From positions 1 to 5,138 of the forward strand of contig JAEWEI010000074.1 in the NCBI GenBank assembly GCA_023389545.1: a stretch of 5,138 nt of DNA. Direction: 5' to 3'. Position numbers and translations under genes: made by a program. Below are positions 1 to 5,138 of the stretch, piece by piece (within the stretch, counting starts at the first letter, position 1; each line of letters begins with the position of its first letter). The DNA comes from Actinomycetes bacterium (GTDB lineage Bacteria; Actinomycetota; Actinomycetes; Actinomycetales; Cellulomonadaceae). The notes beneath the pieces are model-generated. The model ran no database searches. It worked only from the letters and a program-made list of their open reading frames with translations, and was not told where the DNA came from.

Positions 1-1303
1 GGAGCAGATCCGCCGGGGGCGGCACCGAGCTCGAGCGGGGAGCCGTGGGCGTGACCGCGGCCCCCCAGGCGCTCGCCTCGCCCGAGGACGTGGCAGGCGC
101 TGAGCCGCGCGACGCATCGGCAGCGGACCGCTGGCTGACGAAGGGCGTCGCCGCCGTGGCGGGCCGTGGCGCATCCCCAGTGTGCGGGCGGTCGCTGGGC
201 GCGGACGTGACAGCTGTCCAGTCAGGCGCGATCCGCTGCATGCCCGTGGGAGCCAGGTCCGGCCATTCGGCGGCCAGGTCCCGGCGCCTGGTCGTGGGCC
301 GCTGCGGGGCCGTGCCGAGCAGGCCGGTGACGGGATGCGCGCCAGTGATCGAGCGCACGGGCTCCCACCGCTCCGCGGACGGGCGGGTGGGACCCAGGTC
401 GTCGTCGAAGTCGTCCATCAGGCCAGCGGGGAGCACGATCGTCTCGTCGACGCGGGCGCTCGCCGGTGTCGGCCGGGCCGGCGTCGGGTAAGCGGCCTCG
501 GCCCGGCGCGGGGCGTCCGGCCGCCGGGGCTCCGCGACGTACGGCGTGGGCGTCGGGACGTCGATGGACGGCATGGGAGTGCGCGCCGCCGGAGGCGCCG
601 TGGCAGCGGGCGGCGCGGCAGCCGGCATCGGCGCGGGAACCGTTGCCTGTGCGGCGGTCCTGGCGTGGTGGGTCGCGGTGTCGGTGGCCGCGTCGCCCGT
701 GCGCGCCGACGGCAGCGTGGTGGGCTCGACGGCGCGTCGCGCGGTGGCGCCGTCATGGGACCACGCGGAGACCTGCACGAACCGGCGACCGTCGGCGCCC
801 TGCACCACACCCGTCTGCAGCACCTCGACGTGCCGTCCCGTCGAGCGCAGGAACGCCACGGCGTCCCCGACCTCGGGCGCCACCTCGGCGCACACCAGCA
901 CGAGCCGGACGGTGCCGTCCGCGCTGCCGCCCCGCATCGGCACGCGCTCCCGGAAGGCCGCCAGGTCCGCGTCGAACGCGCTGCGCCCACCGTCGTAGGC
1001 GCGCAGCACCTCGCCACGGGTGCGGGTCGCGGCAGTTCCCGCGTGGTTCAGGGCGCGGACGAGCGCGGGGCCGTCCAGCACCGGCGCCGTCTCGACCACC
1101 ACGGGCCGCCCGGCGGCGTCGAGCGCGAGGAGTTGTGTGCCCTCGGGGGCGGTGCGGGTGGTGACGGGGAAGAGCTCCTCCCCCAGGAGAGCGGTCAGGT
1201 GCTCGGTGACGAGTGCTGAGGCGTCAGGCGTGAAGGTTCCGGCGGCGGGCTGCATCGGCTGGACGAGGAGAGGGCGTCCCTCGTCGAGCTCGAAGATCGG
1301 CAT
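1..1303 (-). CDS. Hypothetical protein: degenerate PD-(D/E)XK-like N-terminal domain plus long Pro/Ala-rich tail (3' end outside window)
   Basis: The reading frame stays open for 434 codons from the ATG at 1303 to the left edge, so the C-terminus is missing. The start is well fixed. An in-frame stop lies 48 bases upstream (1352-1354) with no other ATG, GTG or TTG between, and two purine-rich Shine-Dalgarno candidates precede the ATG (AGGAG 3 bases away, AAGGA about 10). Residues 1-180 look folded. A hydrophobic strand with D62 and E71 (LLALDAAGRPVVVE), a helical stretch at 77-120, and an alternating strand/helix unit at 131-179 (VRLVLVCAEV, then VEVLQTGVVQ) recall the PD-(D/E)XK layout of NucS/DUF91-type nucleases. 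The usual E-x-K is E-T-A here (A73), so nuclease activity is doubtful. From about residue 185 the chain is Pro/Ala/Thr/Arg-rich and probably disordered, apart from an acidic patch at 297-302. No signal peptide or membrane segment is visible. The gene is real with high confidence; the fold is inferred from memory of the family, and the function is unknown. Confidence 0.85.
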   Translation of the reverse strand, partial: MPIFELDEGRPLLVQPMQPAAGTFTPDASALVTEHLTALLGEELFPVTTRTAPEGTQLLALDAAGRPVVVETAPVLDGPALVRALNHAGTAATRTRGEVLRAYDGGRSAFDADLAAFRERVPMRGGSADGTVRLVLVCAEVAPEVGDAVAFLRSTGRHVEVLQTGVVQGADGRRFVQVSAWSHDGATARRAVEPTTLPSARTGDAATDTATHHARTAAQATVPAPMPAAAPPAATAPPAARTPMPSIDVPTPTPYVAEPRRPDAPRRAEAAYPTPARPTPASARVDETIVLPAGLMDDFDDDLGPTRPSAERWEPVRSITGAHPVTGLLGTAPQRPTTRRRDLAAEWPDLAPTGMQRIAPDWTAVTSAPSDRPHTGDAPRPATAATPFVSQRSAADASRGSAPATSSGEASAWGAAVTPTAPRSSSVPPPADLL

Positions 1304-1306
1304 CTG

Positions 1307-1319
1307 CTCCTGCTTCCTT
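1307..1319 (-). promoter_or_regulatory. Ribosome binding region of the gene starting at 1303
   Basis: On the minus strand two purine-rich candidates lie ahead of the ATG: AAGGAA (1314-1319, 10 bases before the start) and AGGAG (1307-1311, 3 bases before the start). The more distant one has the more usual spacing. Together with the upstream in-frame stop they support the ATG at 1303 as the start. Confidence 0.55.
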
Positions 1320-1409
1320 GGCGCGGCGGCGGGCTCAGTGTGCGGTCGTCCTCAACCAGCTGCGAGAGCCCTGCGGCATGGGCAGTCTGGCACGTCGGCA
1401 CGATCCGGT

Positions 1410-1426
1410 CGGGCGACGGTCGCCCG
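1410..1426. repeat. 17-bp perfect inverted repeat in the intergenic region
   Basis: The plus strand reads CGGGCGAC-G-GTCGCCCG, two perfect 8-base arms around one base. As RNA it would fold as a 6-bp all-G/C stem with a 5-base loop. It lies about 160 bases past the stop of the dehydrogenase gene and about 107 bases ahead of the next gene on the same strand. No run of T follows on the minus strand, so it is not a classical intrinsic terminator. It could be a U-less actinobacterial terminator for the dehydrogenase, a leader hairpin of the downstream gene, or a protein site. Which of these applies cannot be decided from sequence alone. Confidence 0.4.
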
Positions 1427-1444
1427 CATGGCCGAACCTGCACA

Positions 1445-1473
1445 GGACGTCCACTGGACGTCCGTCCAGGGTA
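1445..1473 (-). promoter_or_regulatory. Possible operator/promoter cluster upstream of the gene starting at 1303
   Basis: The palindrome GGACGTCC occurs twice, at 1445-1452 and 1456-1463, a period of 11 bases or about one helical turn. The second copy lies inside a further inverted repeat, CTGGACG-TC-CGTCCAG (1454-1469). On the minus strand TACCCT (1473 down to 1468) fits a relaxed actinobacterial -10 hexamer (TANNNT) and overlaps the edge of the repeat, but I see no good -35. The helical phasing and the overlap would suit a dimeric repressor such as a TetR-type protein. The repeats are seen directly; the promoter and operator roles are inferred and weak. A transcript starting here would have a leader of about 155 bases before the ATG at 1303. 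Confidence 0.35.
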
Positions 1474-1587
1474 GTCGCGGTGTCCACCCCACGCCCCACC
1501 CGCGCCCCGCCCGGCGAGTCGGCCCGCCCGGCGCGCCCGTCCGCCAGTGACGCGAACGGGCGCCCGGACGGGTGGCGCACGGCCCGT

Positions 1588-4503
1588 TCAGGAGGCGCGC
1601 TGGGGCAGGTGCGCGGCCAGCAGCTCGGCCAGGTGGACGCCCTGGACGTCGGCGAGCTGATCGGCCTGGGTGCGGCACGAGAAACCGTCAGCGAGGAACA
1701 CGTCCTGCGGCCCGGCCTCGCGCAGCGCGGGCAGCAGCTCATGCTCGGCCACCGCGACGGACACGTCGTAGTGGCCCTTCTCCATGCCGAAGTTCCCGGC
1801 CAAGCCACAGCAGCCCGCCAGCGTGCGGAACTTCGCGCCGGCCTGGGTGAGCAGCGTGCGGTCGGCGGTGTACGTCATCACCGAGTGGTGGTGGCAGTGC
1901 GGCTGCACCACGGCCGTCACGTCGGACAGGTCGGGCAGCGTCCAGCCGGACTCGGGCTCGGGCGCGGGGCCGATGGGCGCCGGGGCCATGAGCAGCTCGG
2001 CGAGGGTGTGCGTCTGGCGGGACACGGCCACCGCGCGGGGGTCGTCGGGCAGCAGGTCCAGCAGGTCGGAGCGCAGCACCGCCGTGCACGACGGCTCGAG
2101 GCCGACGATCGGGATGCCGTTGACGGCGTACGGGCCCAGCACGCCCAGCAGCTCGGTGAGCTTCTTGCGGGCGGCCGGGAGCTGGCCCGTGGTGATCCAG
2201 GTGAGCCCGCAGCACGCCTCCGCCTCGGGCACCAGCACGTCGTAGCCGGCGGCGCGCAGCACCCGCACAGCGGCCTGCGGCACCGACGGGGACAGCGAGT
2301 CGCTGAACGAGTCGGTCCACAGCAGCACCTTGGGGCGCGGCGAGCCCGTGGCCTGCCGGTCGCCCGTCTTCCGCTGCTCGCGGCGCCACCAGGTGCGGAA
2401 CGGCGTCGGGGCGAACGTCACCATGTCCCGCCGGGTGTCCATGCCCCCGGCGCCCAGCACCACCTTGGCGAGCGGGCGCCAGCCCAACACGGCGTTCGCG
2501 ACCCGCGCGAGGCCGGGCACGCTCGTCACCAGTCGGGTCCAGCGCGGCAGCCAGCCGAGCACGTAGTGCGTCACGGGCCGCAGCCTGCGGTGGTACTTGC
2601 GGAACAGCACCTCCGACTTGAACTGCGCCATGTCCACGCCCGCCGGGCAGTCCGACGAGCACGCCTTGCAGCTCAGGCACAGGTCGAGGGACTGCTCCAC
2701 CTCGGGCGCCGACCAGCCGCGGGTGACGAGCGTGCCGTTGGCCATCTCCTGGAGCACCCGGGCGCGGCCGCGCGTCGAGTCCTTCTCGTCGCGGGTGGCC
2801 AGGTATGAGGGGCACATGAAACCGCCCGTCGCGGTGGTGTCCGCACGGCACTTGCCGACGCCGACACAGCGGTGCACCGCGGTGGTCATGTCACCCGCGT
2901 CATGCGTGAACGCGAATCCGCCGTCGCGGCCCTGGATCGCGGGCAGGGGACGCGCCGCGGGCCGGCGCAGGTCCGCGTCGAGCGGCCGCGGGCTCACCAG
3001 CACGCCGGGGTTGAGCAGGTCCCGCGGGTCGAACAGGGCCTTCATGGCGCCGAACGCCTCGATCGCGCGCGGCGAGTACATGACGGGCAGCAGCTCGCTG
3101 CGGGCGCGGCCGTCGCCGTGCTCCCCCGACAGCGACCCGCCGTGCGCGGCCACCAGATGCGCGGCGTCCGTCATGAACGCGCGCAGCGGGTCGCCCGAGC
3201 GCTCGAGCGGCACGTCGAGCCGCAGGTGCACGCAGCCGTCGCCGAAGTGCCCGTACGCGAGCCCGTCCACGCCGTGCGACGCCATCAGCGCCTCCAGCTC
3301 GCGCAGGTACGCGCCGAGCCGGGCGGGGGGCACCGCGGAGTCCTCGAAGCCAGGCCAGGCCTGCTCGCCCGAAGGAGTGCGGCCGCCGAGCCCGGCCCCG
3401 TCCTCGCGGATCCGCCACATCGCGGCGGCCTCGGGCCCCGGCGGGTACACCTGCACCGCGTCGGTGGCGGCGTCGGCCGCGAGCGCCCGCGCGTTGTCCA
3501 TCGCCTCGTCGAGGGTCGGCCCACCGACCTCCACCATGAGCCAGCCCCCACCCGTGGGCAGGCTCGGCACAGCGCTGGCGCCGCGGACACGGCGGACGAC
3601 GTCGACCAGCCGGGCGTCCATCCCCTCGATGGCCAGCGGCTGGTGTGCCAGCAGCGCGGGCACGGCATCGGCCGCGGTGGGCATGTCCGGGTAGCCGAGG
3701 ACGACCAGCACGGGCGCCGCCGGGACGGGCACCAGGTTGACCGTCGCGCCGAGGATCGTCACGAGGGTCCCCTCGGTGCCGACCAGCGCCTTCGCCAGGT
3801 CCGCGCCGCGCTCGGGCAGCAGGTGCTCGAGCGAGTAGCCGGACACCTGGCGGCCGAACCGGCCCAGCTCGGTGCGCAGCGTCTCGAGCTCGCGCCGCAC
3901 CAGCTCGTCGAGGCCCGGCACCGGGTCCAGGCCGCGACCGGCGAGGAAGCGCCGGCCCAGGCCGTCCACCACGTCGAGCTCCACCACGTTGTCGGCGGTG
4001 CGCCCGAACGCCACCGCGCGGGGGCCGCACGCGTTGTTGCCGATCATCCCGCCGAGGGTCGCGCGGGCCTGCGTGGACGGGTCGGGCCCGAAGCGCAGCC
4101 CGAACGGCGCGGCCTGCTTCTGCAGGTCCGTCATGATCACGCCCGGCTCGATGCGGGCTGTGCGCGCCTCCGGGTCGATCTCCAGCACCCGGTTCACGTG
4201 CCGCGAGAAGTCGATGACGATGCCCGGGCCGACGGCGTTGCCCGCGACGGACGTGCCGCCGCCGCGCGACGTGATCGGCGCCCCCGCCTCACGCGCCACC
4301 TCGAGCGTCGCGAGCACGTCGTCCACATCACGCGGCAGCACGACGACCTGGGGCGGCACCCGGTAGTTGGACGCGTCGGTGGAGTACTCGGCGCGGCGGC
4401 GCGTGGAGTCGTCCACCGACCCCCGCACCACGGCGCGCAGCGCGTGCACGAGGTCGGTGGCGGGCTGCTGCTCAGCGGGCGTGGGAGCCGTCACGATCGA
4501 CAC
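1588..4503 (-). CDS. FAD-binding and (Fe-S)-binding 2-hydroxyacid dehydrogenase (D-lactate dehydrogenase / YdiJ-like fusion)
   Basis: This 971-residue protein probably oxidises a D-2-hydroxyacid (D-lactate, or D-2-hydroxyglutarate as for E. coli YdiJ) and sends electrons through FAD and Fe-S clusters to the respiratory chain, as a peripheral protein on the inner membrane face. Domains in order: FAD_binding_4 (about 48-260), with the pyrophosphate loop SRGGGTSVAGN at 79-89, GGMIGNNACG at 151-160 and GTEGT at 242-246; FAD-oxidase C (about 262-503), with the metal-site motif H419-F-G-D-G-C-V-H426, GEHGDGR at 460-466 and DPRDLLNPG at 492-500; a two-cluster ferredoxin-like module, with C546, C552, C564-P and C609-x2-C612-x2-C615-x3-C619-P; and two CCG domains (C764-C765-G and C806; C870, C898-C899-G and C943). 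All expected motifs are intact and the length fits the family (about 950-1020). Residues 643-683 are rich in hydrophobic and aromatic residues and may touch the membrane. I chose the GTG at 4503, which has GGGAG 10 bases upstream. The frame stays open to 4755, but that extension would be Arg-rich and overlap the divergent gene. The exact substrate cannot be read from sequence. Confidence 0.95.
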   Translation of the reverse strand: MSIVTAPTPAEQQPATDLVHALRAVVRGSVDDSTRRRAEYSTDASNYRVPPQVVVLPRDVDDVLATLEVAREAGAPITSRGGGTSVAGNAVGPGIVIDFSRHVNRVLEIDPEARTARIEPGVIMTDLQKQAAPFGLRFGPDPSTQARATLGGMIGNNACGPRAVAFGRTADNVVELDVVDGLGRRFLAGRGLDPVPGLDELVRRELETLRTELGRFGRQVSGYSLEHLLPERGADLAKALVGTEGTLVTILGATVNLVPVPAAPVLVVLGYPDMPTAADAVPALLAHQPLAIEGMDARLVDVVRRVRGASAVPSLPTGGGWLMVEVGGPTLDEAMDNARALAADAATDAVQVYPPGPEAAAMWRIREDGAGLGGRTPSGEQAWPGFEDSAVPPARLGAYLRELEALMASHGVDGLAYGHFGDGCVHLRLDVPLERSGDPLRAFMTDAAHLVAAHGGSLSGEHGDGRARSELLPVMYSPRAIEAFGAMKALFDPRDLLNPGVLVSPRPLDADLRRPAARPLPAIQGRDGGFAFTHDAGDMTTAVHRCVGVGKCRADTTATGGFMCPSYLATRDEKDSTRGRARVLQEMANGTLVTRGWSAPEVEQSLDLCLSCKACSSDCPAGVDMAQFKSEVLFRKYHRRLRPVTHYVLGWLPRWTRLVTSVPGLARVANAVLGWRPLAKVVLGAGGMDTRRDMVTFAPTPFRTWWRREQRKTGDRQATGSPRPKVLLWTDSFSDSLSPSVPQAAVRVLRAAGYDVLVPEAEACCGLTWITTGQLPAARKKLTELLGVLGPYAVNGIPIVGLEPSCTAVLRSDLLDLLPDDPRAVAVSRQTHTLAELLMAPAPIGPAPEPESGWTLPDLSDVTAVVQPHCHHHSVMTYTADRTLLTQAGAKFRTLAGCCGLAGNFGMEKGHYDVSVAVAEHELLPALREAGPQDVFLADGFSCRTQADQLADVQGVHLAELLAAHLPQRAS

Positions 4504-4513
4504 GACGGCAAGT

Positions 4514-4518
4514 CTCCC
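4514..4518 (-). promoter_or_regulatory. Shine-Dalgarno deciding the GTG start of the dehydrogenase
   Basis: On the minus strand GGGAG lies 10 bases before the GTG at 4503. A second in-frame GTG follows at 4494, three codons later, but is too far from this site. The site favours 4503 over any upstream start, which would give an Arg-rich N-terminus foreign to the family. Confidence 0.5.
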
Positions 4519-4588
4519 ACCGTCGGCTCGGGCGCAGGCCCGCCGGGTCGGCCCTCGGACAGCCGGCGGCGGCGCCAGGCGGGCCCGA

Positions 4589-4613
4589 GGTTCACCCACC
4601 AGGGTGATGAACC
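4589..4613. promoter_or_regulatory. 25-bp imperfect inverted repeat, candidate operator in the divergent intergenic region
   Basis: The plus strand carries GGTTCA (4589-4594), 13 bases, then TGAACC (4608-4613). Of the 12 base pairs around the centre at 4601, 9 match. Nested inside, half a base off-centre, is CACC-AG-GGTG (4597-4606). The element lies 86 bases upstream of the dehydrogenase start and just ahead of the plus-strand gene, and it includes an in-frame ATG of that gene at 4607. A symmetric site between divergent genes is the usual place for a dimeric regulator. GntR-family proteins often govern lactate and glycolate oxidation genes, but the sequence is not a clear match to their known half-sites. 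No regulator gene is present in the window. The symmetry is observed; operator function is inferred. Confidence 0.4.
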
Positions 4614-4642
4614 CGTGGCCACAGCGTGCCGATGACCCCCGC

Positions 4643-5138
4643 ATGACGGCGACCGCACGGCACGCACGCGACCGGCGGGCCCCGCTGGTCCCGTCACCCC
4701 GCACCGCCGCGGGGCGCGCGACCCCCGACGCGCGTCCTGCGGTGCGCCCGCTCAACCCCGCCGACCTGCACTGGATGCAGGAGTGCCGCCGTCACCTCGA
4801 GGCGCCGGGCGTCGACCTGGACGACGTGGGCCAGCTCAGCGCCGTGTTCGACACGTACGCCGACGCGTGGCACGCGTGCGATCCGGCGCTGCGGTGGGAC
4901 CCGGGGCCCACCACCACCGCCGCCGCGATCGCCCTGGGCGACCTGGTCATCCGCCGCGCGACGGGCGCGCACTGGGTCGCCGTGGAGGGCGCCCGCGTGC
5001 TCGCGCTCGCCCACCCGGCCGCCACAGCGCTCGAGCTGCCGTTCCAGGCCGTGACGGCCGCATGGGTCGCGGGCCGTCCTGGGGCGCTGCCCGATCTGGC
5101 CGACGAGCTGGTGGAGCGGACCCTGCGACGCGCTGGGG
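4643..5138 (+). CDS. DUF3806-like protein of unknown function (3' end outside window)
   Basis: The frame is open from the ATG at 4643 to the right edge: 165 complete codons with strongly GC-biased third positions, so the protein is truncated here by the window. Residues 1-36 are Arg/Ala/Pro-rich and probably flexible. From residue 37 (LNPADLHWMQECRRHL) a helical domain begins. It continues with an A-I-A-L-G-D-L-V helix at 95-102 and the strand TGAHWVAVE at 107-115, then LALAHP at 120-125 and a hydrophobic helix with W141. The arrangement (Trp-containing N-terminal helix, then 'LG-x-L', then 'TG-x-x-W') resembles DUF3806 proteins, whose role is unknown; this is recognition by eye. There is no signal peptide or membrane segment. 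The start is uncertain. ATG 4607 and GTG 4604 are in frame upstream, GTG 4742 lies downstream, and none has a convincing Shine-Dalgarno, so translation may be leaderless. The gene is divergent from the dehydrogenase across about 139 bases. Confidence 0.75.
   Translation, partial: MTATARHARDRRAPLVPSPRTAAGRATPDARPAVRPLNPADLHWMQECRRHLEAPGVDLDDVGQLSAVFDTYADAWHACDPALRWDPGPTTTAAAIALGDLVIRRATGAHWVAVEGARVLALAHPAATALELPFQAVTAAWVAGRPGALPDLADELVERTLRRAG

Noticed and set aside
182..1219. Plus-strand open frame of 345 codons opposite gene 1
   Set aside because: The protein is Arg/Gly-rich with no structure. The minus-strand frame has a fixed start, Shine-Dalgarno candidates and a protein-like N-terminal domain, so it is the real gene.
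1318..2808. Plus-strand open frame of 496 codons crossing the gap and the 3' half of the dehydrogenase
   Set aside because: It is a shadow of the opposite strand, with no recognisable motif or ribosome binding site and composition typical of antisense GC-rich frames.
2642..2892. Cysteine-rich segment of the dehydrogenase as a separate ferredoxin gene
   Set aside because: It is in frame with and inside the continuous dehydrogenase frame, and the FAD / ferredoxin / CCG order is the known fusion architecture of this family.
2872..4635. Very long plus-strand open frame (587 codons) antisense to the dehydrogenase, rich in Arg, His, Gly and Val
   Set aside because: It lies opposite a gene whose family motifs are all intact. 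High-GC codon bias on one strand routinely opens frames on the other, and the translation shows no domain and an implausible composition.
4632..4645. Tiny ATG-started frame (ATG at 4632, TGA at 4644-4646) as a leader peptide ahead of the DUF3806-like gene
   Set aside because: It is only four codons long with no ribosome binding site. Such frames arise by chance, although the overlap of its stop with the ATG at 4643 was noted.
4504..4755. N-terminal extension of the dehydrogenase to an ATG at 4755
   Set aside because: The extra 84 residues are Arg/Ala-rich and unlike the family's N-terminus. They would overlap the divergent gene, and a GTG with GGGAG at proper spacing exists at 4503.
4694..5025. 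Minus-strand open frames opposite the DUF3806-like gene
   Set aside because: Their composition is that of antisense shadows. The plus-strand frame carries the family-like pattern with Trp and LG motifs.

Overview
The window is very GC-rich DNA, with codon third positions almost all G or C. This points to a high-GC actinobacterium, and the look of the two flanking proteins suggests the Micrococcales (Cellulomonas-like). That placement is an inference from composition and protein style, not a database match. I see no mobile element, CRISPR array, tRNA or rRNA. The window reads as ordinary chromosomal housekeeping DNA.

Layout. Three genes cover nearly everything. (1) Positions 1-1303, minus strand, hold a protein whose 3' end lies outside the window. 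It has a folded N-terminal part of about 180 residues that resembles a degenerate PD-(D/E)XK (NucS/DUF91-like) nuclease fold, followed by at least 250 residues of Pro/Ala-rich, probably disordered tail. (2) After a 284-base non-coding gap (1304-1587), positions 1588-4503, minus strand, hold a complete 971-residue FAD-binding and Fe-S-binding 2-hydroxyacid dehydrogenase (D-lactate dehydrogenase / YdiJ type). It is a fusion of a GlcD-like flavin half with a GlcF-like iron-sulfur/CCG half. (3) Divergent from it, across a short intergenic region (4504-4642), a plus-strand gene starts at about 4643 and runs off the right edge. It resembles DUF3806 proteins.

How they relate. The dehydrogenase very probably oxidises a D-2-hydroxyacid and passes electrons through FAD and two [4Fe-4S] clusters to the respiratory chain. 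Genes 1 and 2 lie on the same strand, but the 284-base gap contains palindromes and a possible promoter, so gene 1 is probably transcribed on its own. The divergent region between genes 2 and 3 contains a 25-bp imperfect inverted repeat (GGTTCA-N13-TGAACC) that is a candidate operator. Nothing links the three proteins functionally.

I found no convincing new biological system. The points worth a second look are the apparent loss of the catalytic lysine in the nuclease-like domain of gene 1, and the palindromes in the two intergenic regions.
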